From NCBI GenBank assembly GCA_030770535.1, contig JASVEC010000024.1:248001-312000 (forward strand): a stretch of 64,000 nucleotides of DNA, in the 5' to 3' direction. Shown piece by piece: positions 24,248 through 34,522 of this stretch (position 1 is the first letter of the stretch; every line of letters begins with the position of its first letter). The translations under genes were made by a program, and so were the position numbers. The notes below the pieces were generated by a model. It did no database searches, had not been told where the DNA came from, and saw only the letters and a program-made list of their open reading frames with translations. The stretch is from Batkoa obscura. Taxonomy: Eukaryota; Entomophthoromycota; Entomophthoromycetes; Entomophthorales; Batkoaceae.

Positions 24248-25225
24248 ATGAGTACTGACAAAATCACTTTCTTATTAAACTGGCAAGCTAATCCATACCA
24301 TGCTCCAGTATATCTAGCCCAAAAATTAGGTTATTTTGCTGAGGAAGGTATCAAAGTTGCTATTTTAGAACCTTCTGATCCATCCGATGTCACTGAGCTT
24401 ATTGGTTCTGGTAAGGTCGATATGGGTCTTAAAGCCATGATTCACACCATTGCTGCAAAGGCAAGAGGCTTCCCAGTTACTTCTTTAGGTACTCTACTTG
24501 ATGAACCATTTACTGGTATCATTCACCTTAAGTCCAAATCTGGTATCACCGAAGATTTCCAGTCTTTACGTGGTAAACGCATTGGTTACGTTGGTGAATT
24601 TGGTAAGATCATTATCGATGAACTTACTAAGCACTATGGTATGACCCCAGAAGAGTACACTGCTGTCCGAGTTGGAATGAATGTTTCTGATGCTATTAAA
24701 CGTGGTATCATTGATGCTGGTGTTGGTCTTGAAAACGTACAGCAAGTTGAGCTTGAAGAATGGTCTAAAGAACAAGGTCGTGATGCTGATGACGTTGCCA
24801 TGCTTAGAATTGATGAGTTAGCCGAATTAGGATGCTGCTGCTTCTGCTCCGTTCTTTACATTGCTAATGATAAATTTATTAAAGAAAATCCAGAAAAGGT
24901 AAGAAAATTCATGAATGCTGTTAGTAAGGCTACTCAATACATGATCAACTCACCACAAAAAGCTTATAATCTCTATACTGAAATCAAACCTATCCTTGGT
25001 AATGACTTGAACCGTCAAATTTTCCAACGTTCCCGTGTCTACTTCTCTAAAACTTTAGAAAATGTACAAAGAGACTGGACTAAGGTTACTAAGTATGCCA
25101 AACGTCTTGCTGTAGTTGATGAAGATTTTGTACAAAATTGTACTAATGAGTTCCTCCCTCTAGTTGGACAATCAGTCAATGCCCCTGAAGATGCTCTCAG
25201 TTCAGCTGCTTTATTAGCAAAATAA
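24248..25225 (+). CDS. thi5: HMP-P synthase, Thi5/Nmt1 family (thiamine biosynthesis)
   Basis: An intronless ORF of 325 residues, colinear with yeast Thi5 from the first residue ([13 protein letters not shown]). The enzyme makes hydroxymethylpyrimidine phosphate from PLP and one of its own histidines, so each molecule acts once. Lys62 (PLP-binding) and His66 (the sacrificed histidine) are both present in GLKAMIHT. The iron-linked cysteine motif GCCCFC is at about 195-200. Other conserved blocks are [44 protein letters not shown] and QQVELEE. The C-terminus is about 15 residues shorter than yeast Thi5 and lacks its His/Cys tail. Codons end in C more often than in neighbouring genes (ACC, ATC, GTC, TTC), as expected for high expression. 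Confidence 0.97.
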   Translation: MSTDKITFLLNWQANPYHAPVYLAQKLGYFAEEGIKVAILEPSDPSDVTELIGSGKVDMGLKAMIHTIAAKARGFPVTSLGTLLDEPFTGIIHLKSKSGITEDFQSLRGKRIGYVGEFGKIIIDELTKHYGMTPEEYTAVRVGMNVSDAIKRGIIDAGVGLENVQQVELEEWSKEQGRDADDVAMLRIDELAELGCCCFCSVLYIANDKFIKENPEKVRKFMNAVSKATQYMINSPQKAYNLYTEIKPILGNDLNRQIFQRSRVYFSKTLENVQRDWTKVTKYAKRLAVVDEDFVQNCTNEFLPLVGQSVNAPEDALSSAALLAK

Positions 25226-25960
25226 CTTAATACTTAACTTTGAATTGCAATAAAAAAATTAACTTCAAATATTATATTTTTTAATGCATTTAGTCATTTG
25301 GGGGTGTTTTATAGTTTCATCACTTTTTCCTTTTTTAATTACTATTTGAGTGGAAAAGCTATTAGTAAAACTCTTAAACAATACATCCCCATTTAATAGT
25401 TAAACTTCTTTCAACACTATTGTGATTTAATATTCGGGATACATAGTAATATTAGTGAATAGGTGAAAAGCATTATTAACAGAATAAATAATTTATTAGC
25501 TTTGAATTCATAAAATAAAAAATAAAAGTTATAATTATAACCTTTTACTACATTATTTTAAATATATTTCAAATTTTTTTTTATAAGAATGTTTAAAGTT
25601 ATTGAGATAATAAACCAATATTATCATAAATAATGACAACAAAATGTCTGGATTTCGATAAATAGTTTCAATAACAGTTATTAAATAAAATTTGAATAAA
25701 GCTAAATATTATTTGACACAATTTATTATAAACAATATATTGAAGTTTAAATATCAGTCGGATAGATTTTTCATTTATTCAATCCAAATGATTTCAAAAT
25801 TAACTTACATTTTATGTTTGCTAAATGGCACTCTATTAGCCTTTATAGTTATAGTCATTCAGTTCATAAAAGCTGAATGTTCATTCTGAGTTTGGACGAA
25901 TCTGAACAAACTTAGGCTCAATCGACATACTATTATTAACATTTAAAAATCTTTGAGTTA
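25226..25960. other. intergenic with one miniature element
   Basis: Spacer between the convergent Thi5 and hydrolase genes. Contains a diverged miniature element at 25296-25394. A 65-codon open frame around 25.7-25.9 kb lacks an ATG at its start and is not supported. Confidence 0.4.
25296..25394 (+). mobile_element. miniature inverted-repeat element, copy 3 (diverged)
   Basis: About 99 bp, from ATTTGGGGGTGTTTT to TACATCCCCATTT, with the family core CTATTTGAGTGGAAAA. Compared with copy 2 it has lost several bases and the terminal TA has drifted to TT. Confidence 0.75.
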
Positions 25961-27244
25961 CTAATCTAGATCTAAGTCAGAATCAAAAGCTGGGTTCATT
26001 GGACTGATAACGGGCTTAGTAAAGACCTTGATGTTGTTGTCTGTCTTAGCTTGATAAGAGCGTATTGCGTAATGAATTAAAGCTACTGACTGTTTAGCCA
26101 TATCATAATAGGAGGTATTAATCTTTGGGTTAAACATACGGACATGTGATTGTATCTCATCCTTCGTTGGATAATTCATAGATGTAAAACACTCTCTTCC
26201 GATTTGTGGCGTCCCATTAATACCTGGGACATTGACAAAAGTTGAAATTCCACCTTCTGTTGGTGTCTAATATAATATAATATAAAATTAAAATTCTTTA
26301 ATATAATATTCTCTATACCTCTACATAAAAGCAATGAAATAACGTTTCTTCATTTTCACTCATTTTTTTAACCCTAAAAGTTATTACTTGATTTTACGAT
26401 TTTTTTAAATTCTACCTTCTTGCTAGTTCTTTTGGCTTTCCAAGTTCATTAATGAACTCCAAATGATCAGTAACATATTGATAGAATGACCCAATATGGT
26501 CTTTATATAGATAAGCTCCAGCCGCCCCAGCTGCAACCGCTGCGATCGCTAATCCGCCTAAAGCATACTTCATTTTACTATTTCCCGTATCTTTTACTTC
26601 TCTTGTATCTTTTACTTCTCTTGTATCCATTGCTTTTTTAGTAAACTTTGACATAATACTCGTTGCTACTGAAGAAATAGTTGAAGCCTTTGAAGTAGCA
26701 TGTCTACTAAACATGTTTTTATTCAGCCCATAAAATGGGGTCTCATACGCGATTATACCTAAAAGTTCTGGAAATGGTTGATAAAGAGAGTCTTTGCTTA
26801 AATTTGTATCTTGCTTTTCACTTAAATATCTTAAATATGCATCCGAGCCTAAAATTTTAGAAATACTGTAATCTAATATATATTATATACCTAATAATCC
26901 TCCCATTGAATGCCCTATCATAACAGTTAATAATGGAATATCACCACCAGGCTGAGAGCGACGATGACCTTCAATCCCCTTAAGCCAATCACAAAAACCA
27001 TCTATTGCTTTATTTATGCTCCCTTTAGTTTCAAACTGTGGATAAACAGCTATGTTTATATGAGCTTCTGGAATTAAACCGTGTAAACTAGATTTTAGTT
27101 GTTCTGGAAATCCCTTTATGTTGTTTTTGAATTTGTTCAATTGACTTTGTTTAATGTACTTACTTCAAATGTTTGATCTGATCCTCTAAACCCATGAATA
27201 AAGACCAATAAAACTCTCAAACTCTGGTGCTTCTTATTTTCCAT
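25961..27244 (-). CDS. alpha/beta hydrolase (DUF676/PGAP1-like) with a membrane segment
   Basis: Five exons, 27244-27164, 27113-26891, 26848-26416, 26373-26319 and 26266-25961, give about 365 residues. The N-terminus carries LLVFIHGFRGSDQTF (oxyanion-loop HGF), followed by GFPEQL and AVYPQFETKG. The nucleophile elbow is IGHSMGGLLG, whose Ser would be catalytic. AYETPFYGLN follows, typical of a fungal lipase-like family of unknown substrate. A Gly/Ala-rich transmembrane helix (ALGGLAIAAVAAGAAGAYLY) sits near residue 200, after a short duplicated DTREVK motif. The C-terminal part is soluble. The first intron acceptor at 27114 was chosen because it joins HGFRG...TFE to GFPEQL in frame. Likely membrane-bound lipase or thioesterase. 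Confidence 0.82.
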
Positions 27245-27951
27245 TTCTTAATTAATTCAAGATTAGTTATTAAATTTATAAATGACTGTTCTTCATAAAT
27301 TTGATTGTTGTTATTAACAACATTCGTCTCTTTGGTAAGACAGTTATAGCGAACTATTATTGGCTAAAAGCTAAAAGTTACTTTTTGGATGTAAACTTTA
27401 AGTGAAAAGCACTATGAATTAAACAGCAAAGTTAACATTATTTACAGCACTGATAGGTCTATAGCAATAGGAGACATAAAAATCATAGACTCAATAAAAA
27501 ATCTGAACCTATTTGTAGTAACAAAATCAAGAATTTTTATTTTCAAATAATTTTTATCTATAAGTTTTTTATAAAACTGCTCACTAAGTAGCATTGGTTT
27601 TTAAAACTAGCAGTCTACTATATTTATTTTCAAATAGAAATATACTTGTTAAAGTGCAATGGTTAATACATTAAATTGAGGTTTTCTGCATTTAGGTTAT
27701 AATTTATGGTAGCATACATGTATTAAAATAGAATGGTTTAGTATGACTTTATTGATTTGAGTAGGGATACATTGAATCGTGATATCAAACTAGCAAAATA
27801 TTTGATGGCACTTTTTTTATTTACCAAAATAAATTATAGCAATTTTCTAGGCAAACAACTAATTTTAAAATCTGGCAAATTAAATCTACCCATTTTTGCA
27901 ATATTTAGAAAATTGCACTAAATTTTGACTAATCTTTGTTTAAAATATTAA
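27245..27951. other. divergent intergenic spacer
   Basis: AT-rich spacer between the hydrolase and spt7, transcribed away from each other. No motif recognised beyond AT richness. Confidence 0.4.
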
Positions 27952-30900
27952 ATGTTAATTGAACATCTGGCTACTAATTACACAAAGTTGAGCCACTACG
28001 TAGCGAAGGAGGTAGAGAAGTTATATGGTTGGCGCAACTTGGTTAGCAATGTAAACTCAAAGATAATTTTACATTGTTTAAATACCGATGCTCTTTGGGA
28101 TCAACTAGTGAACTACACCAATAATGACAAAGCAAAAGGATTTACAATAAAAGCAGAAATACATTGTAACGACAGTAAACTAATAAAGCCAAACATAAAT
28201 GGGACAAACGAAAATTCATATGGAGGTCATGGTTATAAAGGAAATTTTATAGTAGAATCAAAGATACTAAATTTGGATGAGCAACTTTTAGAAACATCAC
28301 TTAAAATACGTCACATCGTGAATGAGAAAGTTCTTCCTCATATAATGAAATCGGAATTTGGATCCTCCTGTGGAAAGGTAATTGATTTTACTCCTTATTT
28401 TTTAAATGAAAGCATCAAATCTATTTCAAGTTTGGATATCAATAGCCAACTAAGGAATAAAATTTCTGATGACTATGATTGCGATTCAGATGCTGAGGAT
28501 TCACAACCAATTGTTAAGAATGATTCTATTATTTTATGCCTTGTGGACGAGATTTCTAAATTAAATTTTAATTTTGAAGAAGAATTAAACATAAACGAAA
28601 TTGAATCTGAGGATATTTATCATGACATAATTTACGATAGGGATGTATTAAATGAAGTATATGACATTTTTTCACTAAAAGAGACAATTTTTCAAAAAGA
28701 CTCAGAATTGAAAGAATTAAAACAAAGACTGGACAAACTCAATCAAGTAGAATCTCCAGTAGAATCAGAAGATGAAGATGAAAAGACTGAAGATGAAAAT
28801 AATCAACATCAATCGCCTATCTTTAATTGCGATAGAGGACCATTAAAATTTTTAATGAATTTGATTGATAGAACCCAAAATAAATTAAGCTCTTCAAAGA
28901 GTGAAATAAGGTCACTAGTAGGCGAGATGAACGGAGATGATGGTAGTAACTTTATAGCTCGTAACCATAAGACGGAGCTTTATGTAGCATTAGAAATGAT
29001 AGTTCAAAATTTAATCGATTTTAAGGAACATAGCTTTCCATTTTTAAATCCAGTTCAGCGAAAGAATGCACCTGATTATCATAGAGTTATCTCAAATCCT
29101 ATGGATTTATCCACATTATCTAGAAGAGTAAAAGCAAGAAAATATCAAACTCAGCAGGACTTTGAAAAGGATCTTTTTTTGATTTATTCTAATTGCAGGA
29201 AATACAATACAGCTGAAGGTAATGAATACATAAAGCATGCGGACGCAATGGAGGATCATTCAAAAAGTTTATTAAAATCCATCCCTGAAGATTTCAATAA
29301 ACCATTTCCTATTCAAAATGGTAGAAGAGCAAGCTTTACTCCAATTAATATGAACTCAAAAAGGTCAAGTTCTACTTTAGACGCTATTGGTGAAATTGAA
29401 GAAAGACATGCTAATTCGTTACTTGATAGATCGCAGAAAGCTTCTACTGAATATAGGGCAAAGGAAAGCATAAATTTGAGGAATAAAATTAATGAAGTTT
29501 CAAATGAAATTACGAAACTTAATGAAAAATTAACTTCATTGAAATTTAAAGTTGGCCTTGATCAAGACCCAAGACTGAAAAAATGGTTAAGCATTACAAG
29601 AGATGCAAGAGCGAACAATAGGCTGATGGGCTTTGCTTTAACTGAGAAAAAATTTGATGACTGCCCTATGATCATACAAGGCTCGTCTAATAATCTACTT
29701 CCAGAAATACTGTATAATGATTTAGAAAGAAATACGGAAACTGACACGAGCTTGACTTTTTCTAAAGCAGGTTTTAACCATTTACCGTCTAATGGAGTCA
29801 ATGGCATCCGAAAACTCAAAGCGCCCAGCTCTAGTAAAGTTGGTGAAAAAATCGATGTGTACAAAGTATATCCTGAGTTAAATATGTCAGCAACAGTTCC
29901 AAGAATAAGCAACCTGAACGATTCATCTAAATTATTTGATGAAGATTATATCGATCAGATAGAAAGGAATCAACCAAATCTCGCAGAATATAAGGAGGCT
30001 TTGATTCCAGATAGTCATTTTTCACGAGTATTTATGAATAGTATTGCTGAGTTGAAATGCACCCAAGAAATGAATGATAAAATAGGCACAGCTGAAGAAT
30101 TTTTAGGAGATGACCTGGCTGGAAGTCATAATGCAGAAGCGCTTAGATCAACAATTCACTATTTAAGTACAGAATCCAAGCCAAATGTAGCGCCATTTTT
30201 AAAATTACTGTCAGATAAGGGTAAATTATTAAATTCTCCTATTGTGGATAATAATGCGGCTAATGAGATGTGCATTCGCTCAACTTCATTACTATTACAA
30301 AATGCAGGGTTTGAATCTTGTCAAGATCATTCTCTAAAAATATTGGCACAAATTATGGGTGAATATATTGAGAAGCTTGGAAAAACAATGCGTATATACA
30401 TGGACCTATATGGAAATGAAATGACAGCAGAAGAAATGTTACTGCATACATTATATGAAAATAAGGTTTCAAGCATTGAAGATATTAGTGATTATTTAGA
30501 AATGGGTCTCGAAAGGCAATGTGAGAAATTTAGAGAAGCACAACAAAAGTTGAAAGATCATTTTAATACATTAATTTCAAGACCTAGTGGAAGCGGTATT
30601 AATGAGGAAGGAGAATTTGATTTTGATAAAGGTCTTGACACTTTTATGGCAGGTAACTTTGAAGACGTTACTGGAGATGACTTTTTTGGATTCAAAGAAC
30701 TTGGTCTGGACAGAGAATTGGGGCTTGACACACTTTCAGTTCCAGCCCGTCTTTTGTTAGGGCATAAAAGGCAGACATTCGCACATATTATGAATGGAAT
30801 GGAAGATTCCATACCGCCAGACTATACCCCACCACCTGCTTATTCCCCAATTACACAATCCACAGAGGTTATAGGGCTCCTCAAAGAATATTTTGATCAA

Positions 30901-31680
30901 AGGTTAAATGATGCCCCGGACGGAGTAATTGAAGATGATAGTTTTCCACCACGCAAATCAATTAAACCTAAAGTTCCACCCGTTGGCAAACAGATAATCA
31001 TTCTACGTAGAAAAATGGTTGAACATGAAGCACAAGTTGCTGCTAAAAGAGAAAAGAAGGAAAAAGAGAACGAGGAACGTAATAAGCGTAAGAAAATAAG
31101 AGAAGAAGAGCTGGAAAATAAGCGAAGGATTCGCAAGGCTGAGCGGTTGGCCAAAGCACAAGCAAAGGAAGAAGAGAGAGCAAAAAGAAGGACAGCCAAG
31201 GCTGCTATTGCTGAAGCAAGAAAGGCGGAGCTTGAACAAAAGCGAATTAATTCTCGCAAGACAAATGCTAATTATACTTCCCCAACTCCCACGACTCCTC
31301 AAAAGGAAGTTGATGAAGATAATGATTCTTTGTTTGGCTCATCACCAAGAAGTAAGTCCACATCACCGAGTCCAACCCCATCTCCGAATTATACATCGCC
31401 TGCGATTTCGAGTACATCTTCTGATGATGATGAAAAAGTTGGGATGTCAAGCAGGAATAAATTAATGCGAAAAAATAGCCCTGGGTACAATATTGGTGTC
31501 AACAGCAAGAAGGTTAGATTTAGCCATTCAAACTCTCAAGGCCAACAGCCAAATGGACGCAGTGATTCAGCAACTATCAGCTCCACTTCAGAGGATTCAG
31601 ATAGCGACTTGTTTAATCCAAACTTGAAAAGAAGCTCCAACTCACGCAGTCGAAATTTTCATAATAGAGAAAGGGCATAA
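27952..31680 (+). CDS. spt7: Spt7-like bromodomain subunit of SAGA
   Basis: An intronless ORF of 1242 residues. An acidic N-terminal third leads to a bromodomain at about 338-445, with NLIDFKEHSFPFLNPV, the PMDL motif (SNPMDLSTLSRRV) and the acetyl-lysine pocket Asn in IYSNCRKYNT. Spt7-type conserved blocks follow (WLSITRDARANNRLMGF, FSRVFMNSIAELK). A histone-fold domain lies at about 770-850 (TSLLLQNAGFESCQDHSLKIL, LGKTMRIYMDLYG), the Taf10-pairing domain of Spt7. The C-terminal 300 residues contain a Lys/Arg/Glu coiled coil (about 1020-1105) and a Ser-rich tail, which is longer than usual. A 3.7-kb single exon is unusual beside intron-rich neighbours. The call rests on the order bromodomain, then histone fold. 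Confidence 0.9.
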   Translation: MLIEHLATNYTKLSHYVAKEVEKLYGWRNLVSNVNSKIILHCLNTDALWDQLVNYTNNDKAKGFTIKAEIHCNDSKLIKPNINGTNENSYGGHGYKGNFIVESKILNLDEQLLETSLKIRHIVNEKVLPHIMKSEFGSSCGKVIDFTPYFLNESIKSISSLDINSQLRNKISDDYDCDSDAEDSQPIVKNDSIILCLVDEISKLNFNFEEELNINEIESEDIYHDIIYDRDVLNEVYDIFSLKETIFQKDSELKELKQRLDKLNQVESPVESEDEDEKTEDENNQHQSPIFNCDRGPLKFLMNLIDRTQNKLSSSKSEIRSLVGEMNGDDGSNFIARNHKTELYVALEMIVQNLIDFKEHSFPFLNPVQRKNAPDYHRVISNPMDLSTLSRRVKARKYQTQQDFEKDLFLIYSNCRKYNTAEGNEYIKHADAMEDHSKSLLKSIPEDFNKPFPIQNGRRASFTPINMNSKRSSSTLDAIGEIEERHANSLLDRSQKASTEYRAKESINLRNKINEVSNEITKLNEKLTSLKFKVGLDQDPRLKKWLSITRDARANNRLMGFALTEKKFDDCPMIIQGSSNNLLPEILYNDLERNTETDTSLTFSKAGFNHLPSNGVNGIRKLKAPSSSKVGEKIDVYKVYPELNMSATVPRISNLNDSSKLFDEDYIDQIERNQPNLAEYKEALIPDSHFSRVFMNSIAELKCTQEMNDKIGTAEEFLGDDLAGSHNAEALRSTIHYLSTESKPNVAPFLKLLSDKGKLLNSPIVDNNAANEMCIRSTSLLLQNAGFESCQDHSLKILAQIMGEYIEKLGKTMRIYMDLYGNEMTAEEMLLHTLYENKVSSIEDISDYLEMGLERQCEKFREAQQKLKDHFNTLISRPSGSGINEEGEFDFDKGLDTFMAGNFEDVTGDDFFGFKELGLDRELGLDTLSVPARLLLGHKRQTFAHIMNGMEDSIPPDYTPPPAYSPITQSTEVIGLLKEYFDQRLNDAPDGVIEDDSFPPRKSIKPKVPPVGKQIIILRRKMVEHEAQVAAKREKKEKENEERNKRKKIREEELENKRRIRKAERLAKAQAKEEERAKRRTAKAAIAEARKAELEQKRINSRKTNANYTSPTPTTPQKEVDEDNDSLFGSSPRSKSTSPSPTPSPNYTSPAISSTSSDDDEKVGMSSRNKLMRKNSPGYNIGVNSKKVRFSHSNSQGQQPNGRSDSATISSTSEDSDSDLFNPNLKRSSNSRSRNFHNRERA

Positions 31681-32319
31681 GATAAGGATAATATGCTAAA
31701 GTATAATTAATTTTTTCTAGAAATATTATTGAATTATTAGCGTGATCTATAAAACAATTAAAAAGAATACAAGTTTGTGAGTTATTGGTTAATTAAAGTT
31801 ATTTTAAAATTAATTTGAAGATTTACTGCGATATTTTATATTTTGGTTGTTCAGTTTGTTTTGAAATTTACATCGGAAGCCAAAGTAATCATACTATATA
31901 TGCTTGTTTTTATAGATGATCTCTTGTACTTTTAGGTTTTAGCTTTTTATTTAATTGGTATTTAATATTCATCATAGTTTATTTTACAGACTATGATAGC
32001 AAGGTGAAGTTTATTAATAGTATGGTGGTAGTTTATTAAAATTAATATTTCCTTAAGCTTAAATATTCAAAAATTAATACTTAATAAACATAAAATAAAT
32101 TAACATCAATGCTTTATTTTTGGTGTAATATTAGAACTTTGATTCATATTAATATATCAGTTTTTTAAAAACACATATTTGTATATTCTTTCATTATCAC
32201 AAAAAAATGATTAGAATATACAAAATTTAAAGCATACATTATAATATAAAAATATAGCAATTTACGCAGCAACCTTAAAGATTTCAATATTTCCAAAAGT
32301 TTGAAAGCTTGTCTTAAAA
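31681..32319. other. intergenic spacer
   Basis: AT-rich, no feature recognised. Contains the 3' UTR of spt7 and the promoter of the DnaJ gene. Confidence 0.4.
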
Positions 32320-33667
32320 ATGAATGTAATCAAGTTATACTATTTTGTCATATTAATTAGTTAATAAATATCTTTAGGACATACCAGTCTGCTACTACGA
32401 TTTGTTAGAAGTAAATAACGATGCAAGTGATAAAGAAATTAAGATAGCATATAGAAAACAAGCCTTAGTTTGGCATCCAGATAAAAACCCAACTAGAAAC
32501 GAAGAAGCTACATTTCGATTTTCAAAGGTTCAACACGCTTACCAGGTTTTGTCGGATCCTCAAGAAAGAGCTTGGTATGATGAGAATCGAGATTCTATTT
32601 TATTTGGTGATGGAAGCTCATCTAATAATGATATAGGAGTAGCTGAACTAATGCATTATTTCTCTTGTTTATATGTTGATTACTCTGATAAGCCTACTGG
32701 ATTCTACACAGTTCACAGAATGTTATTTGAAAAACTTACCAAAAACGAAGGTAATGAAGAGATTAAAGCTGTTCCTAGCTTTGGTGATTCAATTACTCCT
32801 TATAGCGAAATCAAAAAGTTTTATAATTTTTGGGAAAACTTTTCAACAGATTTAGAATTTACTTGGTATGAAGAGTATAATGCATCACAAGGGCCAGATA
32901 GAAAGGCGCGAAGATACATGGAAAAAGAGAACAAGAAACTAAGGGACAATGCTAAAAAAGAATATAACTCAACTGTGAGGAATTTGGTTTTATTTATAAT
33001 GAAAAGGGATCCAAGAGTTAAGGAGTATTTAGACAATAAAAAGAAAGAAAAAGAAAAAAAAGAGAATGAAAAAAAGGAAAAGATAAAGGATCAAAAACAA
33101 AAAGTAATGCAAAGCAAGTTGAACTCAGAATATGTAACCCAGGATTGGAGTGAGTTGAATCGTGAAGATGAAGAGGAGTTAAAGCTACTTGAAGAGGAAT
33201 GGAGGATCAATGATTCTTTAGTGAATTCCAAAAAAGAAGAAATTATCGAAGATTTATATTGTATTGCTTGTAACAAGGACTTTAATTCGGTAAAACAGTT
33301 TGAAGCTCATAAATTAACTAAAATCCATATAAAAATGATTGAAAAGATCAAAATTGAAATGATGAATGATGAAATGCTTTTTGATAGTATTAACGATGTC
33401 AAAAGCCAAATTAAAGATCAAGGTTTTTATTATACAGATTCTATAGATCATACAATAGAAGGGTTAGATAATCTTAGTTTGAATTCAAAAGCCAAAAAGA
33501 ATGGCAAAAAGAAGAATAAAAAGAAAGACCAGTTTAGTTATGACGAGATAGACATCATTGAAAGTGGCGAGTTATATACAAACGAAAATAGTTTAGAGTC
33601 AAAGAAAAAGAACCAAAATTTAAAAAGTTCTTTTTCTTTCGATTTACTTGAGAATGAGAATGAATGA
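32320..33667 (+). CDS. jjj1: Jjj1/DNAJC21-like J-domain protein (60S biogenesis)
   Basis: The first coding exon is only 6 nt (ATG AAT, 32320-32325). A 52-nt intron leads to exon 2 at 32378-33667, giving about 431 residues. The J domain is at once recognisable: DIPVCYYDLLEVNNDASDKEIK, HPDKNP and VQHAYQVLSDPQERAWYDENR. Then come the Jjj1 middle region (FYNFWENFSTDLEFTWYEEY), a long Lys/Glu coiled coil, and a C2H2 zinc finger CIACNKDFNSVKQFEAH..H. In yeast Jjj1 stimulates Hsc70 to release Arx1 and Rei1-linked factors from pre-60S particles. A Lys-rich patch (KAKKNGKKKNKKK) lies near the end. Only one zinc finger is visible, whereas Jjj1 proteins often have two. Confidence 0.93.
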
Positions 33668-34522
33668 TAGTATACCTCACATAATTTGATGATTTTTTTG
33701 CAAGAAAATACGGCTAACTTGATTTTATAGTATATTCTTTCATTAATGATAATTGTTGAGTAATTCCAACTCATAGATAGGCGTGACTAGGCTTATAATT
33801 TATAGATTAAAACTTCATTTCTAAAATAAATCAATATCCAAGATTTAGATGTTTTTTTGTTGAATTAACTTATTATCTTACAAGTATATATTCTTTTTTA
33901 CTATTAAATACCGCATTTAATAAAACATAAACTAAAGGTACTATAATTATATTTATTTTATTAAGTTGTTTATTTTACTTTCCAAATGCCAATAACTATA
34001 TAAATTTTATTGAATCTGATGTTTGAACATCGTTTTGTTTACAACATAATATAATCTACATTTATCTTGACAATGTTATATAATTCTGGTAAAAATTAAA
34101 AAATCAAATTTGCTTATTTGGATTTTTTCAATGTTGTTTTAGCTACTTCAAACGTATATCTTAAGAGCCAACTTTTTTACTACAATATATTCTAAAGAAA
34201 AAACTATTGAGCGTACTTTATTTTCATTCCGACACAACGCATATTATCTTTAGGTAAACTTGAATGTTTATTTCTGATACACACATTTAAATACCATCAG
34301 AACTATGTTTCAGGATAAATATCCCCTACTAAACCATATAAAATTTTATTTTTTATAAAATAATTTCTCCTATTTCAAATTCTTTATGACTTAATTGGAG
34401 AATTTGGGGGCTGAATAGTGATTGGTTAATATCATTGTTACGTTCAACTTTCGATGTTAATTTGCTAAAATAAGGAGCACGTCTTTAAGCCAGAAAATTT
34501 TGTTTATAAATTTATTTACAAA
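33668..34522. other. intergenic spacer
   Basis: 855 bp of AT-rich DNA between two genes on the same strand; nothing recognised. Confidence 0.4.

Noticed and set aside
25692-25889. A 65-codon open frame
   Set aside because: It starts without an ATG, is Ile/Phe/Lys-rich as expected from AT-rich DNA, and no splice partner is visible.
30558-31302. Several open frames antisense to the end of spt7
   Set aside because: They are shadows of Lys/Glu/Ser-rich codons of spt7 on the other strand.
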